Positions 45,150 through 52,590 of a stretch of DNA of 64,000 nt are shown here, piece by piece. The DNA lies in contig NZ_JAASQS010000003.1 of NCBI RefSeq assembly GCF_011762045.1, positions 310,001 to 374,000 of the forward strand. The letters are read 5' to 3'. Source of the DNA: Rhizomicrobium electricum (lineage in GTDB: Bacteria > Pseudomonadota > Alphaproteobacteria > Micropepsales > Micropepsaceae). The notes beneath the pieces were generated by a model that was not told where the DNA came from, searched no databases, and saw nothing but the letters and a program-made list of their open reading frames with translations. Position numbers and translations under genes: made by a program. How positions within the stretch are numbered: the stretch's first letter is position 1; each line of letters opens with the position of its first letter.

Positions 45150-47306
45150 TCAGTGCTTCTTGGAAGGAGCCTTGAGCCCGCGATTTTCGAGCAGCGGCCC
45201 GATCTCGGGGTCCTTGCCGTAGAAGGCGCGGAACATCGTGCCGTAATCCATGGTGTGGCCGCGCGACAGGATCAGGTCGCGATAACGCTGGCCGTTCTCC
45301 GCCGTCAGACCGCCATGCTTCTCGAACCAGGCATAGGTGTCGTGATCGAGCATCTCGGCCCACAGATAGGCGTAGTAGCCGGCCGAATAGCCGAGCGTCC
45401 AGACGTGGGTGAAATAACTGGAGCGGTAGCGCGGCGGCACTTCGGCCACCGCCATATGCGTCTTTTCCAGCGCCGCCTTCTCGAACGCATCGACGTCGGC
45501 CTTGGGATCAGTCTTCGCGCGCAGCGCCCACTGCATGTCGAGCTGGGCCGCGGCGACGATCTCGGTCAGCGAATAGCCCTGGTTGAAGGTCGCCGCCTTC
45601 TTGATCTTCTTGACCAGCGAGTCCGGGATCACTTCGTGCGTCTTGTAGTGAATGGCGTAGTTCTTGAGCACGATGGGATCGAGCGCCCAATGCTCGTTGA
45701 ACTGCGACGGATACTCGACGAAATCGCGCGCCGTGGCACTGCCCGACACCGTCGGATATTTCTGGCTGGCGAACAGGCCGTGCAGGGCGTGACCGAATTC
45801 GTGGAACGCCGTCGTCACGTCATCGAACGACAGCAGCGCCGGTTGGCCTTCCGCGGGCTTGGCGAAGTTGCAGACATTGAACACCACCGGCTTCATGCCC
45901 AGCACCGTCGACTGATCGACGAAGGTGTCCATCCAGGCGCCGCCCTGCTTGTTGTCGCGCTTGAACCAGTCGAAATACATCAGGCCGAGGGTCGAGCCGT
46001 CCTTGTCGAACACCTCGAACACGCGCACGTCGGGATGATAGACCGGGATGTCCTTACGTTCCTTGAAGGTCAGCCCGTACAGCTTGTTGGCCGCGAAGAA
46101 CACGCCGTTTTCGAGCACGCTTTTCATCTCGAAATACGGTTTCACCGAATTCTCATCGAGATCGTACTTCGCCTTGCGCACCATCTCGGCGTAGCGGTCC
46201 CAGTCGTACGGCGCCAGCTTGAACTTACCGCCGGTCTTGGCGATCATTTTCTGGATGTCGCGCGCTTCGACTTTGGCCTTCTTCACCGCTGCCGGCCCGA
46301 GCTTGTTGAGGAAGCCCTCGGCCGCTTCCGGCGTCTTGGCCATCTGGTCTTCGAGCACGTACGCAGCCCAGTTGGGATAGCCGAGCAACGCGGCCTTCTC
46401 GGCGCGGAGCTGGGCGATGGTCGCGATGGTGTCGCGGGTGTCGTTGGCGTCGCCCTTTTCGGTGCGGGTCCAGCCGTTCTCGAACAGGGCTTTGCGCGTG
46501 TCGCGGTCGGCCAGATCCTGCAGCGACGGCTGCTGGGTCGTGTTGATCAGCGGGATCACCCACTTGCCGGCAAGACCGCGCTCCTCGGCGCGCTTGGCCG
46601 CCGCGGCGATGCCGCCTTCGTCCAGACCGGCCAGCTTGGCTTTGTCGTCGACCACCAGCGCACCCGCCTTGGTGGCGGCGAGCAGTTTTTCGTCATACGT
46701 GGTCTGCAGCGTGGACATCTGCTTGTTGATGTCGGCCAGACGCGCCTTACCGGCATCGTCCAGCTTGGCGCCCGAGGCGACGAAGTTGTGGTAGTAGACC
46801 TCGAGCAACGTCGACTCTTCGGGGTCGAGCTTGAGGCCGACGCGGGCGTTCCACAGCGCTTCGACGCGCGCGAACAGCTTCGGGTTCATGAAGATCGCGT
46901 CGTGATGCGCGGCCAGTTTGGGCGCCTCTTCGGCCTTGACTTTCTGCAGCGTCTCGTTGGTGTTGGCCGCGGTCAGCGCGAAGAACACCTTCGAGACGCG
47001 GGTCAGCATGGCGCCGGACTTTTCCATCGCCGCGATGGTGTTCTCGAAGGTCGGCGCCGCCGGATTGGTGGCGATGGCGTCCACCTCGGCAAGCTGGCGC
47101 TTCATGCCCTCTTCCATCGCGGGCTGGTAGTCGCTGTCCTTGATGCGGCTGAAATCGGGGGCCTGCAGCGGCAGGGACGACGCCTCGGCAAAGGGATTCG
47201 GCGGCGGGGGCGGTGGAGCGGGCGGAGCCGGCGGCGGGGTGGTCGAGCAGGCGGCGAGCGTCAGAACGGCGGCCGCGCCGAGGAACGCGGAACGGAAACG
47301 GGCCAT
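45150..47306 (-). CDS. M3 family zinc metallopeptidase lipoprotein (Dcp-like)
   Basis: 718 residues from the ATG at 47306 (TGGAGA upstream); a longer frame to 47432 has no support. Lipobox LTLAAC at about 19 gives a lipid-anchored protein, followed by a Pro-rich linker. The M3 zinc site is TAFHEFGHALHGLF with the downstream Glu region in VEYPSQFNEHW. It has Dcp-like dipeptidyl carboxypeptidase length and layout (ALRVSRSARS-type N-domain, C-terminal YRDLILSRGHTMDYGTMFRAF). It likely degrades peptides in the periplasm. Confidence 0.93.
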   Translation of the reverse strand: MARFRSAFLGAAAVLTLAACSTTPPPAPPAPPPPPPNPFAEASSLPLQAPDFSRIKDSDYQPAMEEGMKRQLAEVDAIATNPAAPTFENTIAAMEKSGAMLTRVSKVFFALTAANTNETLQKVKAEEAPKLAAHHDAIFMNPKLFARVEALWNARVGLKLDPEESTLLEVYYHNFVASGAKLDDAGKARLADINKQMSTLQTTYDEKLLAATKAGALVVDDKAKLAGLDEGGIAAAAKRAEERGLAGKWVIPLINTTQQPSLQDLADRDTRKALFENGWTRTEKGDANDTRDTIATIAQLRAEKAALLGYPNWAAYVLEDQMAKTPEAAEGFLNKLGPAAVKKAKVEARDIQKMIAKTGGKFKLAPYDWDRYAEMVRKAKYDLDENSVKPYFEMKSVLENGVFFAANKLYGLTFKERKDIPVYHPDVRVFEVFDKDGSTLGLMYFDWFKRDNKQGGAWMDTFVDQSTVLGMKPVVFNVCNFAKPAEGQPALLSFDDVTTAFHEFGHALHGLFASQKYPTVSGSATARDFVEYPSQFNEHWALDPIVLKNYAIHYKTHEVIPDSLVKKIKKAATFNQGYSLTEIVAAAQLDMQWALRAKTDPKADVDAFEKAALEKTHMAVAEVPPRYRSSYFTHVWTLGYSAGYYAYLWAEMLDHDTYAWFEKHGGLTAENGQRYRDLILSRGHTMDYGTMFRAFYGKDPEIGPLLENRGLKAPSKKH

Positions 47307-47442
47307 GGGAAATTTCTCCAGCAACCGCGCCCGAAGCGCGGGACTCGTGTGGACCCCATTTATAGGGCGTTCGCCCCCTCCGGCTCCACTCCGGCGGCCG
47401 GACCTCACCGAAAAGTGCCTGGGGACAGCCACTTAGCCGCGG

Positions 47443-47471
47443 TTGACCGAAGGAGCGTCACCCCATATGGT
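47443..47471 (+). promoter_or_regulatory. Promoter of tRNA-Lys
   Basis: TTGACC (47443-47448), 17 bases, TATGGT (47466-47471), then 16 bases to the tRNA 5' end. Confidence 0.6.
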
Positions 47472-47487
47472 CCGCCCTCCCTGACGT

Positions 47488-47562
47488 GAGCCCGTAGCTC
47501 AGGGGTAGAGCATCTGACTTTTAATCAGAGGGCCATGGGTTCGAACCCCATCGGGCTCACCA
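47488..47562 (+). tRNA. tRNA-Lys (TTT)
   Basis: 75 bases with encoded CCA. Acceptor GAGCCCG/CGGGCTC, D-arm GCTC/GAGC, anticodon stem TCTGA/TCAGA with loop CTTTTAA (TTT at 34-36), T-arm ATGGG/CCCAT. All stems pair. Its 3' 45 bases are duplicated 820 bp downstream, so the present 3' half was most likely supplied by an inserted element that restored the gene. Confidence 0.96.
47518..47562 (+). repeat. Attachment-type direct repeat, left copy
   Basis: 45 bases, from the anticodon loop to CCA, identical to 48338-48382. The match stops at both ends exactly there (flanks differ), as expected for site-specific insertion in a tRNA 3' half. Confidence 0.88.
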
Positions 47563-47601
47563 ATAACTTCAAAGGCTTAGCCTAAAAATCCGTACACGGA
47601 C

Positions 47602-47651
47602 GAGTGACTTTGGAGTGACTTTTTGCAGAAAGTCACTCGGCAAAGTCACTC
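47602..47651. repeat. Four-copy 10 bp motif array (arm-site-like)
   Basis: GAGTGACTTT at 47602 and 47613 in direct order, AAAGTCACTC at 47629 and 47642 in inverse order. The inner pair makes a perfect 10 bp stem with a 6-base loop. It starts 39 bases inside the element, where tyrosine-integrase arm sites are often found. It could also act as a terminator or regulator site. Confidence 0.7.
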
Positions 47652-47782
47652 GCCGTTTGATTCTGCTGGCGGATTCCACGAGGGAGCACTGATTTTCGGT
47701 CAGTTGATCCGGTGTGACTTGCCGCAGTTCACTTCAACTCTCAATGGTGGGAGTTTCTGTCCTGTAAATCGGGACAATCGCT

Positions 47783-48250
47783 ATGGGAAAGCTGCCGGCA
47801 AACCGAGTTAAGGAGCTTCGGATGGAGCGCAGTGTCTCGCTAGCGCAGCTCGAGAAAGCGTCGGGGATACCAAGCAACAGCATTAATCGGATTGAACGCG
47901 GCGAAGCCGAACTCACGTTATCCAAAATGAGGAGCATTGGTGCGGCCTTGGGCGTCAAACCTTCTGAACTTCTGGTGGATGCAGATGTTGAGGCGAGACC
48001 GAGATGTCATCTCAGCGAATGCTGCAACCTGACTGGCACAGTTGCACCTTCCGACAAAGCGAGCTTGGCTCAGGCTGCAATTGCGATCATCACCGCCGCA
48101 AAACACATCGCAGCCGGTGACGCATCACGCGCAGGATCGGCCTCCGACCCGAGCGAGAGCTCCCTCGCAGCCTTGTGGGCCAAATTGGGAACAGATCAGC
48201 GAAGACGCGCTCTGATGGCTATGCTGATAGCGGACGTGATCACCGAGTGA
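47783..48250 (+). CDS. XRE-type regulator encoded by the tRNA-Lys element
   Basis: 155 residues. HTH at the N-terminus: RVKELRMERSVSLAQLEKAS, GIPSNSINRIERGEAELTLS, MRSIGAALGVKPSELL. A short Cys-containing stretch follows (RPRCHLSECCN), then an Ala-rich tail. The ATG at 47783 keeps the full HTH, but its ribosome site is poor. AAGGAG six bases before an internal ATG at 47822 is strong but would cut off helix 1. It is the only gene of the element and a candidate repressor of the element's own control region upstream. Confidence 0.8.
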   Translation: MGKLPANRVKELRMERSVSLAQLEKASGIPSNSINRIERGEAELTLSKMRSIGAALGVKPSELLVDADVEARPRCHLSECCNLTGTVAPSDKASLAQAAIAIITAAKHIAAGDASRAGSASDPSESSLAALWAKLGTDQRRRALMAMLIADVITE

Positions 48251-48337
48251 ATTTAGCGTGTGACTTTCGGGCCTATTTGCGTATTGTTTTGGTCGAAATC
48301 GCTTCGTAAGCCATTGTTTTTCCTATATTCGCAATAC

Positions 48338-48382
48338 CTTTTAATCAGAGGGCCATGGGTTCGAACCCCATCGGGCTCACCA
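48338..48382 (+). repeat. Attachment-type direct repeat, right copy (tRNA-Lys 3' fragment)
   Basis: Identical 45 bases to 47518-47562. The 5' half of a tRNA is absent before it, so this is not a functional tRNA gene but the stranded original 3' end. Confidence 0.88.
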
Positions 48383-48411
48383 GCCTTCACTCGCGAAGCG
48401 AGAGAAGGCTG
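48383..48411 (+). repeat. Hairpin module behind displaced tRNA-Lys end (copy 2)
   Basis: GCCTTC-A-CTCGC, GAA, GCGAG-A-GAAGGC forms a long stem with one A.A mismatch, beginning right after CCA. It shares sequence and position with the module after tRNA-Arg at 33878, including GCCGCGCCG beyond it. Confidence 0.72.
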
Positions 48412-48429
48412 CCGCGCCGTGGCGCCGAC

Positions 48430-49086
48430 CTATTCGGCCTTCAGCACAAAATCGTACCCCCAGGCGAGCAAGCCCGAAGCCGCGCCGGCCGTCAGCCGGT
48501 TGGCGAGTGTGGCCAGGCGGCCGCCGCAGATCGGTTGCAGGGTCTCGCAGGCAAAACCGGTGGCAGCAAAAAGATCGCGCATGGTCCGGCGGGTGAAGAA
48601 ACGCAAATGCGTGCGATCCATCACGCCTTCCTCGACATAGGTCCAGTCGCCCGTCACGAGCAGCGGCAGCGCCACGCGCCAGTAGCGCACGTTCGGCAGC
48701 GCGCCGATCAGCCTGCCGCCGGGGGCCAGCAACGTCTTGAGGCGCGCCAGCACCGTCCACGGATCGGCGACGTGTTCGAGCACGAAGCTGGCGATGATGA
48801 GATCGAAGGCGCCTTCGAAACGCGACAGATCTTGGTCTTCCACCGAACCGGCTAAAACCTCGGCCCAGCCTTCGGCCCGTAGCGCATCGGCCACGTCGGC
48901 ACGCAGTTCGATCCCGGCAAGGCGCTCCGCTCCGCGTTCGCGGCAGATTTTCAGATGGCCGCCGCGGCCGCAGCCGACATCGAGCACCGCCCGCGGCTTT
49001 TCCGGCAGCAATGCCACCAGCGACGGACGTACTTCGCCGTAGTAACCGGCGTCGGCGGAAAATGTGGTGTGCGCCAGCGACGTCAC
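48430..49086 (-). CDS. SAM-dependent methyltransferase of the EPS locus
   Basis: 218 residues from GTG at 49086 (coding VTSLAHTTFSADAGYYGEVR), overlapping the acyltransferase stop by 4 bases. Class I Rossmann methyltransferase: VLDVGCGRGGHLKICRERGA, AGSVEDQDLSRFEGAFDLI, SFVLEHVADPWTVLARL, LLAPGGRLIGALPNVRYWR, DRTHLRFFTRRTMRDLF. These last motifs are typical of methyltransferases acting on glycan or lipid-linked sugars. It is the last gene of the locus on this side. Target sugar unknown. Confidence 0.85.
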   Translation of the reverse strand: MTSLAHTTFSADAGYYGEVRPSLVALLPEKPRAVLDVGCGRGGHLKICRERGAERLAGIELRADVADALRAEGWAEVLAGSVEDQDLSRFEGAFDLIIASFVLEHVADPWTVLARLKTLLAPGGRLIGALPNVRYWRVALPLLVTGDWTYVEEGVMDRTHLRFFTRRTMRDLFAATGFACETLQPICGGRLATLANRLTAGAASGLLAWGYDFVLKAE

Positions 49087-49640
49087 GCGAGGCCTCGTAT
49101 CACCCGCGCCGGATTGCCGGCAACGACGACGTGGGACGGAAACGATTTCGTCACCACCGCCCCGGCCCCGACCACGACGTGATCGCCAAGAGTGACGCCC
49201 GACAGAATGCTGACGCCAACCCCAATCCAGCACGCCTTGCCCAAGACCACCGGCCCTTTGGACGACAGCGGCTGCGCCATGATCGGCCCGGCGGCGGGCG
49301 CGTAACCGTGCAGATTGTCGCCGATGAAAACGCGCTCGGACAGCACGCAGCCTTCTCCGATCGCGATCCGGTCGATCGCCGTGATGCAGGCGTAATTGCC
49401 GATATAGGTGCCGTCGCCGATGACGATCTCCGGATCGAACCGCTGCTCCCGCCATTCCGAGATCGCCTGGATCCAGGAATGGCCGCGGATGGTGACCCGG
49501 TTTCCGATCGCGATGTTCCGGCGCCCCTCGATGGTATGCGGCCGCAACAGGCGCGCACCGCGTCCGAGATGCTTGAACCCCGTCGGACGCTGCCCTTTGA
49601 GAAAGGCCGCCAGATCGCGCACGGCAAGACCGGCCATCAC
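49083..49640 (-). CDS. Hexapeptide-repeat acyltransferase
   Basis: 185 residues. Left-handed beta-helix repeats run from about 35 to the end: IEGRRNIAIGNRVTIRGHSW, VIGDGTYIGNYACITAIDRI, KACWIGVGVSILSGVTLGDH, VVVGAGAVVTKSFP, and the end block VAGNPARVIRG. Such trimeric enzymes transfer acetyl or other acyl groups from CoA to sugars. It overlaps the SLBB gene by 4 bases upstream and the methyltransferase gene by 4 bases downstream, so the three are translated together. Confidence 0.9.
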   Translation of the reverse strand: MMAGLAVRDLAAFLKGQRPTGFKHLGRGARLLRPHTIEGRRNIAIGNRVTIRGHSWIQAISEWREQRFDPEIVIGDGTYIGNYACITAIDRIAIGEGCVLSERVFIGDNLHGYAPAAGPIMAQPLSSKGPVVLGKACWIGVGVSILSGVTLGDHVVVGAGAVVTKSFPSHVVVAGNPARVIRGLA

Positions 49641-52471
49641 TTCACCTGGGTCGACAACACCGCCAGCGAGGCCGCACTGACCGCCAACTGGCTGAAGATC
49701 TGGGTGGTGTCGACGATGATCTGGTGCAGGTCGATGCCGGAAATGTCGCGTGCCACGAAGATGGTCGAACCGGGCGGAATCCGCTCGCTGCCGAAATTGA
49801 GCCAGGAATTGTCCACCCGCTGCGCCGAGCCGTCGGGCAGCACCAGGATGGTCTCGTTCTCGTCGGCAAAGCGGGTATAGCCGCCGGCGCGCTCGACATA
49901 ATCGCTGGCCGACATGCCCTTTTCGTAGGGAATATTGCCCGGCTGCAGCACTTCACCCAGCACGGCGACCGAATAGGGCTTCTGCGGCACGAACACGAGG
50001 TCGCCGGGTTCGAGCAGCGGATCGCTTGCCGGATTGGCCGCCAGCACGGCGGGATCGGCCGCCACGACGACGCGTCCGAGCGCCTTCTGGCTGCGGATTT
50101 GTCCGATGTAGCTCTGCATCGCGGCGAACGCGTCCGGCGACAGCTTGGCATTGGGATCGCGCCGGCTCATCGCCAGCACGAGTTGGTTCTCGATCTCCTG
50201 CGCCTGTCGGCGGTTGGATTCCTGTTCGCGTATCGCTGCCGACCGCCGCAGAAACACAGTGCCATAAGGATACGCCGTTTCGGTCAGCCCGCCCGCCCGG
50301 TGCAGCAGGTCGGACAGGTGCTCGCCGCGCATGATGCGATAGGTGCCGCCGTTCCGAACCTGCCCCTGCACCGTCACCGAGCCCGAGGTCGCGGCGGTGT
50401 AGACTTCGTTGACGCGTACCTGATCGCGTGGCGACACAATGAACGCGGCGTCGGTCGCATCGGTCAGCGCCAGCGTGCGCCGTTCGGTCGACGATTTGCC
50501 GGTACCGGCATCCACGGTGGTGGAAATCACCTCGACCGTGCTCTTGTCGGCCCGGCGCGACACGCCGCCGGCGGCCGCCAGCAGCGAACGGATATCGGCA
50601 TCGGGACCGACGAGATAGATACCCGGCCCCTGCACCGCACCGTCGACGGTCACCGCGCGATCGTCGAGGAAATTGATCAGCACCAGCGGATCGACCTTGA
50701 GCTGCTTGGCGAGATCGCCGACACGCTTGATGTCCTTGGCGACCGGCTGGTTGTCGCGTTCCTCGCTGCGATCCGCCGCGGACAGGTCATTGTTACTATA
50801 GGTGTTGCCGTAGGGATTGCTGTTGTCGCGCGCGAACGGATAAGTGCCGTTCTGATTGGGCAGACCGAACCTGTCGCGATCGTCCCGATCGCCGCGGATG
50901 TCGTTTTGCCCGTTGTCGGCGAGGAGCGACGCCAGCGAATTGACCCCGGCATTGCTTTGCAGCATCGACGGATCGGCGGCTGGCGCCGGCGCCGTCTTCA
51001 ACTGCTGGCCGGCGGCCGCGCCGGTGGCCGCGTTGAGCGGATTTTCCGCCGGTTCGAGATTGGGGTTTATTTCCGCTTCTTCGGCGGCGTTACGGCGCAG
51101 GCGGATCTGGCGGATGGCGGTGAACAAAGTCCGCGCCTCGCCGGTGGAAACGACGCGCACGACGTCATCGCTCTGTAGCGCCATATCTTCGCTGCCGTTC
51201 AGCACGGCCACCGGCGTAAACGGCACCAGCACGCGCAGAAGCGTGACCGGATCGCGGCGCGAAATCACGCCGAACAACGTATAGGGGTCTTCGCCCAGGG
51301 CCCCCGGCGATTTCAGCACGTCCGACAGCTTGGCGCCGGTCGCGTATTTGCCGGCGAGCGCGGTGCCGCCCGACAAGGTGGCCATGGATTCGGTCTGGCT
51401 TGCCGCCGGCTGCACGAAAAGAATATCGCTGTCGCCGATGGCGCTCGCGTTGCTTTCGAGCGTCGCCAGGCGATTGCGGCCGTCTTCGGCCACACGCAGC
51501 ACCGAAAGGCGATACTTGCCGCGTACTTCGAGCCCGCCTGCCAGCGCCAGAAGATCGCGCGTGCTGATGGTCGAGCGTCCCGCCGCCAATTCGTAGATGC
51601 CCGGACGGCGCACCCATCCGGCTACCGCGACGGTGCGCCCCAAAGGAGGCACCACAACACGGTCGCCGTCGGTCAGCGCCAGCGAACTGGCGCGCGCCTC
51701 TCCCGTCAGCACGCTGTAGAGATCGACGATATAGGTCTTCCCGCCGCGGATCACGCGCACGGACCTGAGCGAGCCCGACTTCTTGATACCGCCGGAAATC
51801 AGCACCGCATCGGCGGGCGTCGACAAGCCGGTAAGCGTGCGCATGCCGGGGCTACCGACTTCGCCCGATACCAGAACGCCGATCTGGCGCAGGCGCCCCA
51901 CGGTGACGAAACCTTCGGTCGAAACGTAGGTACGGCGGATGGCGGCGACGACGTCCTGGCGGAACTCGCCCAGCGTGCGGCCCGCCGCCGGGACCGGATT
52001 GATGCGCGGCAGCACCACTGAGCCGTCGCGGTCGACGACCGCGCGATATTCCGAATTTTCCTGACCGCGCAAGGTTACGATGATTTCATCGCCGGGACCG
52101 AGCACATAACGGTCCTGCACCGCACCGACTTGCGGCAAGCTGACGGAACGGCCGACACCGAGCTGGTCGTAGCCGATCTGCTTGAGCTTCACGCCGGCCC
52201 GGTCGGAGAGAATCTGCTCGAGCCGAGACGTCGGCAGGCGCGGATTGGGCGCTGCCATCGGCTCCAGCACCGTTTCGCGCGGCGGCAGCGATTGGCCCGG
52301 CATTATCGAATTGCCGTTCGTGGAGCCGCGCAGCTGCTGCAATTGCTGCAGCTGTTCGGGAGACAGATTGGGAAGCGTCTGTGCGGCAGCGGCGGCGGCA
52401 AAGACAACGGCGGCGACCATTGCGTTTGCAGCAGCACGCCAACGGCGCCAGGACTCGGCGTCAACTCGCAT
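49637..52471 (-). CDS. Large polysaccharide export protein with five SLBB-type domains
   Basis: 944 residues from the ATG at 52471 (MRVDAESWRRWRAAANAMVA), with a hydrophobic signal to about 32. The Poly_export domain has YVLGPGDEIIVTLRGQENSE and VDRDGSVVLPRINPV. SLBB-like repeats follow: VSGEVGSPGMRTL, VAGWVRRPGIYEL, VDGAVQGPGIYLVG, VQGQVRNGGTYRI, VLGEVLQPGNIPYEK. It ends with a hydrophobic segment (VSAASLAVLSTQ). Wza-family proteins form the outer-membrane channel for capsule or EPS. It is two to three times Wza size (~380). No Wzc kinase gene is nearby. Confidence 0.88.
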   Translation of the reverse strand: MRVDAESWRRWRAAANAMVAAVVFAAAAAAQTLPNLSPEQLQQLQQLRGSTNGNSIMPGQSLPPRETVLEPMAAPNPRLPTSRLEQILSDRAGVKLKQIGYDQLGVGRSVSLPQVGAVQDRYVLGPGDEIIVTLRGQENSEYRAVVDRDGSVVLPRINPVPAAGRTLGEFRQDVVAAIRRTYVSTEGFVTVGRLRQIGVLVSGEVGSPGMRTLTGLSTPADAVLISGGIKKSGSLRSVRVIRGGKTYIVDLYSVLTGEARASSLALTDGDRVVVPPLGRTVAVAGWVRRPGIYELAAGRSTISTRDLLALAGGLEVRGKYRLSVLRVAEDGRNRLATLESNASAIGDSDILFVQPAASQTESMATLSGGTALAGKYATGAKLSDVLKSPGALGEDPYTLFGVISRRDPVTLLRVLVPFTPVAVLNGSEDMALQSDDVVRVVSTGEARTLFTAIRQIRLRRNAAEEAEINPNLEPAENPLNAATGAAAGQQLKTAPAPAADPSMLQSNAGVNSLASLLADNGQNDIRGDRDDRDRFGLPNQNGTYPFARDNSNPYGNTYSNNDLSAADRSEERDNQPVAKDIKRVGDLAKQLKVDPLVLINFLDDRAVTVDGAVQGPGIYLVGPDADIRSLLAAAGGVSRRADKSTVEVISTTVDAGTGKSSTERRTLALTDATDAAFIVSPRDQVRVNEVYTAATSGSVTVQGQVRNGGTYRIMRGEHLSDLLHRAGGLTETAYPYGTVFLRRSAAIREQESNRRQAQEIENQLVLAMSRRDPNAKLSPDAFAAMQSYIGQIRSQKALGRVVVAADPAVLAANPASDPLLEPGDLVFVPQKPYSVAVLGEVLQPGNIPYEKGMSASDYVERAGGYTRFADENETILVLPDGSAQRVDNSWLNFGSERIPPGSTIFVARDISGIDLHQIIVDTTQIFSQLAVSAASLAVLSTQVK

Positions 52472-52590
52472 TCGGTGTGTTCTCGGAATGATCAGCGAAC
52501 CATACGATGTGTCCGGTGTTCCGTCTGTAGCACGGCACATCCGTCATAGGAAGACGAACAGACACGAGGTTACGCTGCGTTATTCCGCAC

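Larger units (their letters stand above)
47518..48337 (+). mobile_element. 820 bp integrative element in tRNA-Lys, no integrase
   Basis: Defined by the 45 bp repeats at either side. The interior (775 bp) is visibly poorer in G+C than its neighbours and holds one regulator gene, a symmetric array of a 10 bp motif, and no integrase, relaxase or replication gene. It may be a degraded island or a satellite moved by an integrase encoded elsewhere. The sequence right of it (hairpin module at 48383) is what normally follows a tRNA here, which indicates where the original junction was. Confidence 0.75.

Noticed and set aside
45153-47489. 778-codon open frame on the plus strand opposite the M3 peptidase
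   Set aside because: It is the mirror frame of a high-GC gene whose minus-strand product has clear family motifs; the plus-strand product is Arg/His/Gly-rich with no recognisable domain.
48338-48382. Second tRNA-Lys gene
   Set aside because: Only the 3' 45 bases are present; D-arm, 5' acceptor strand and promoter are missing.
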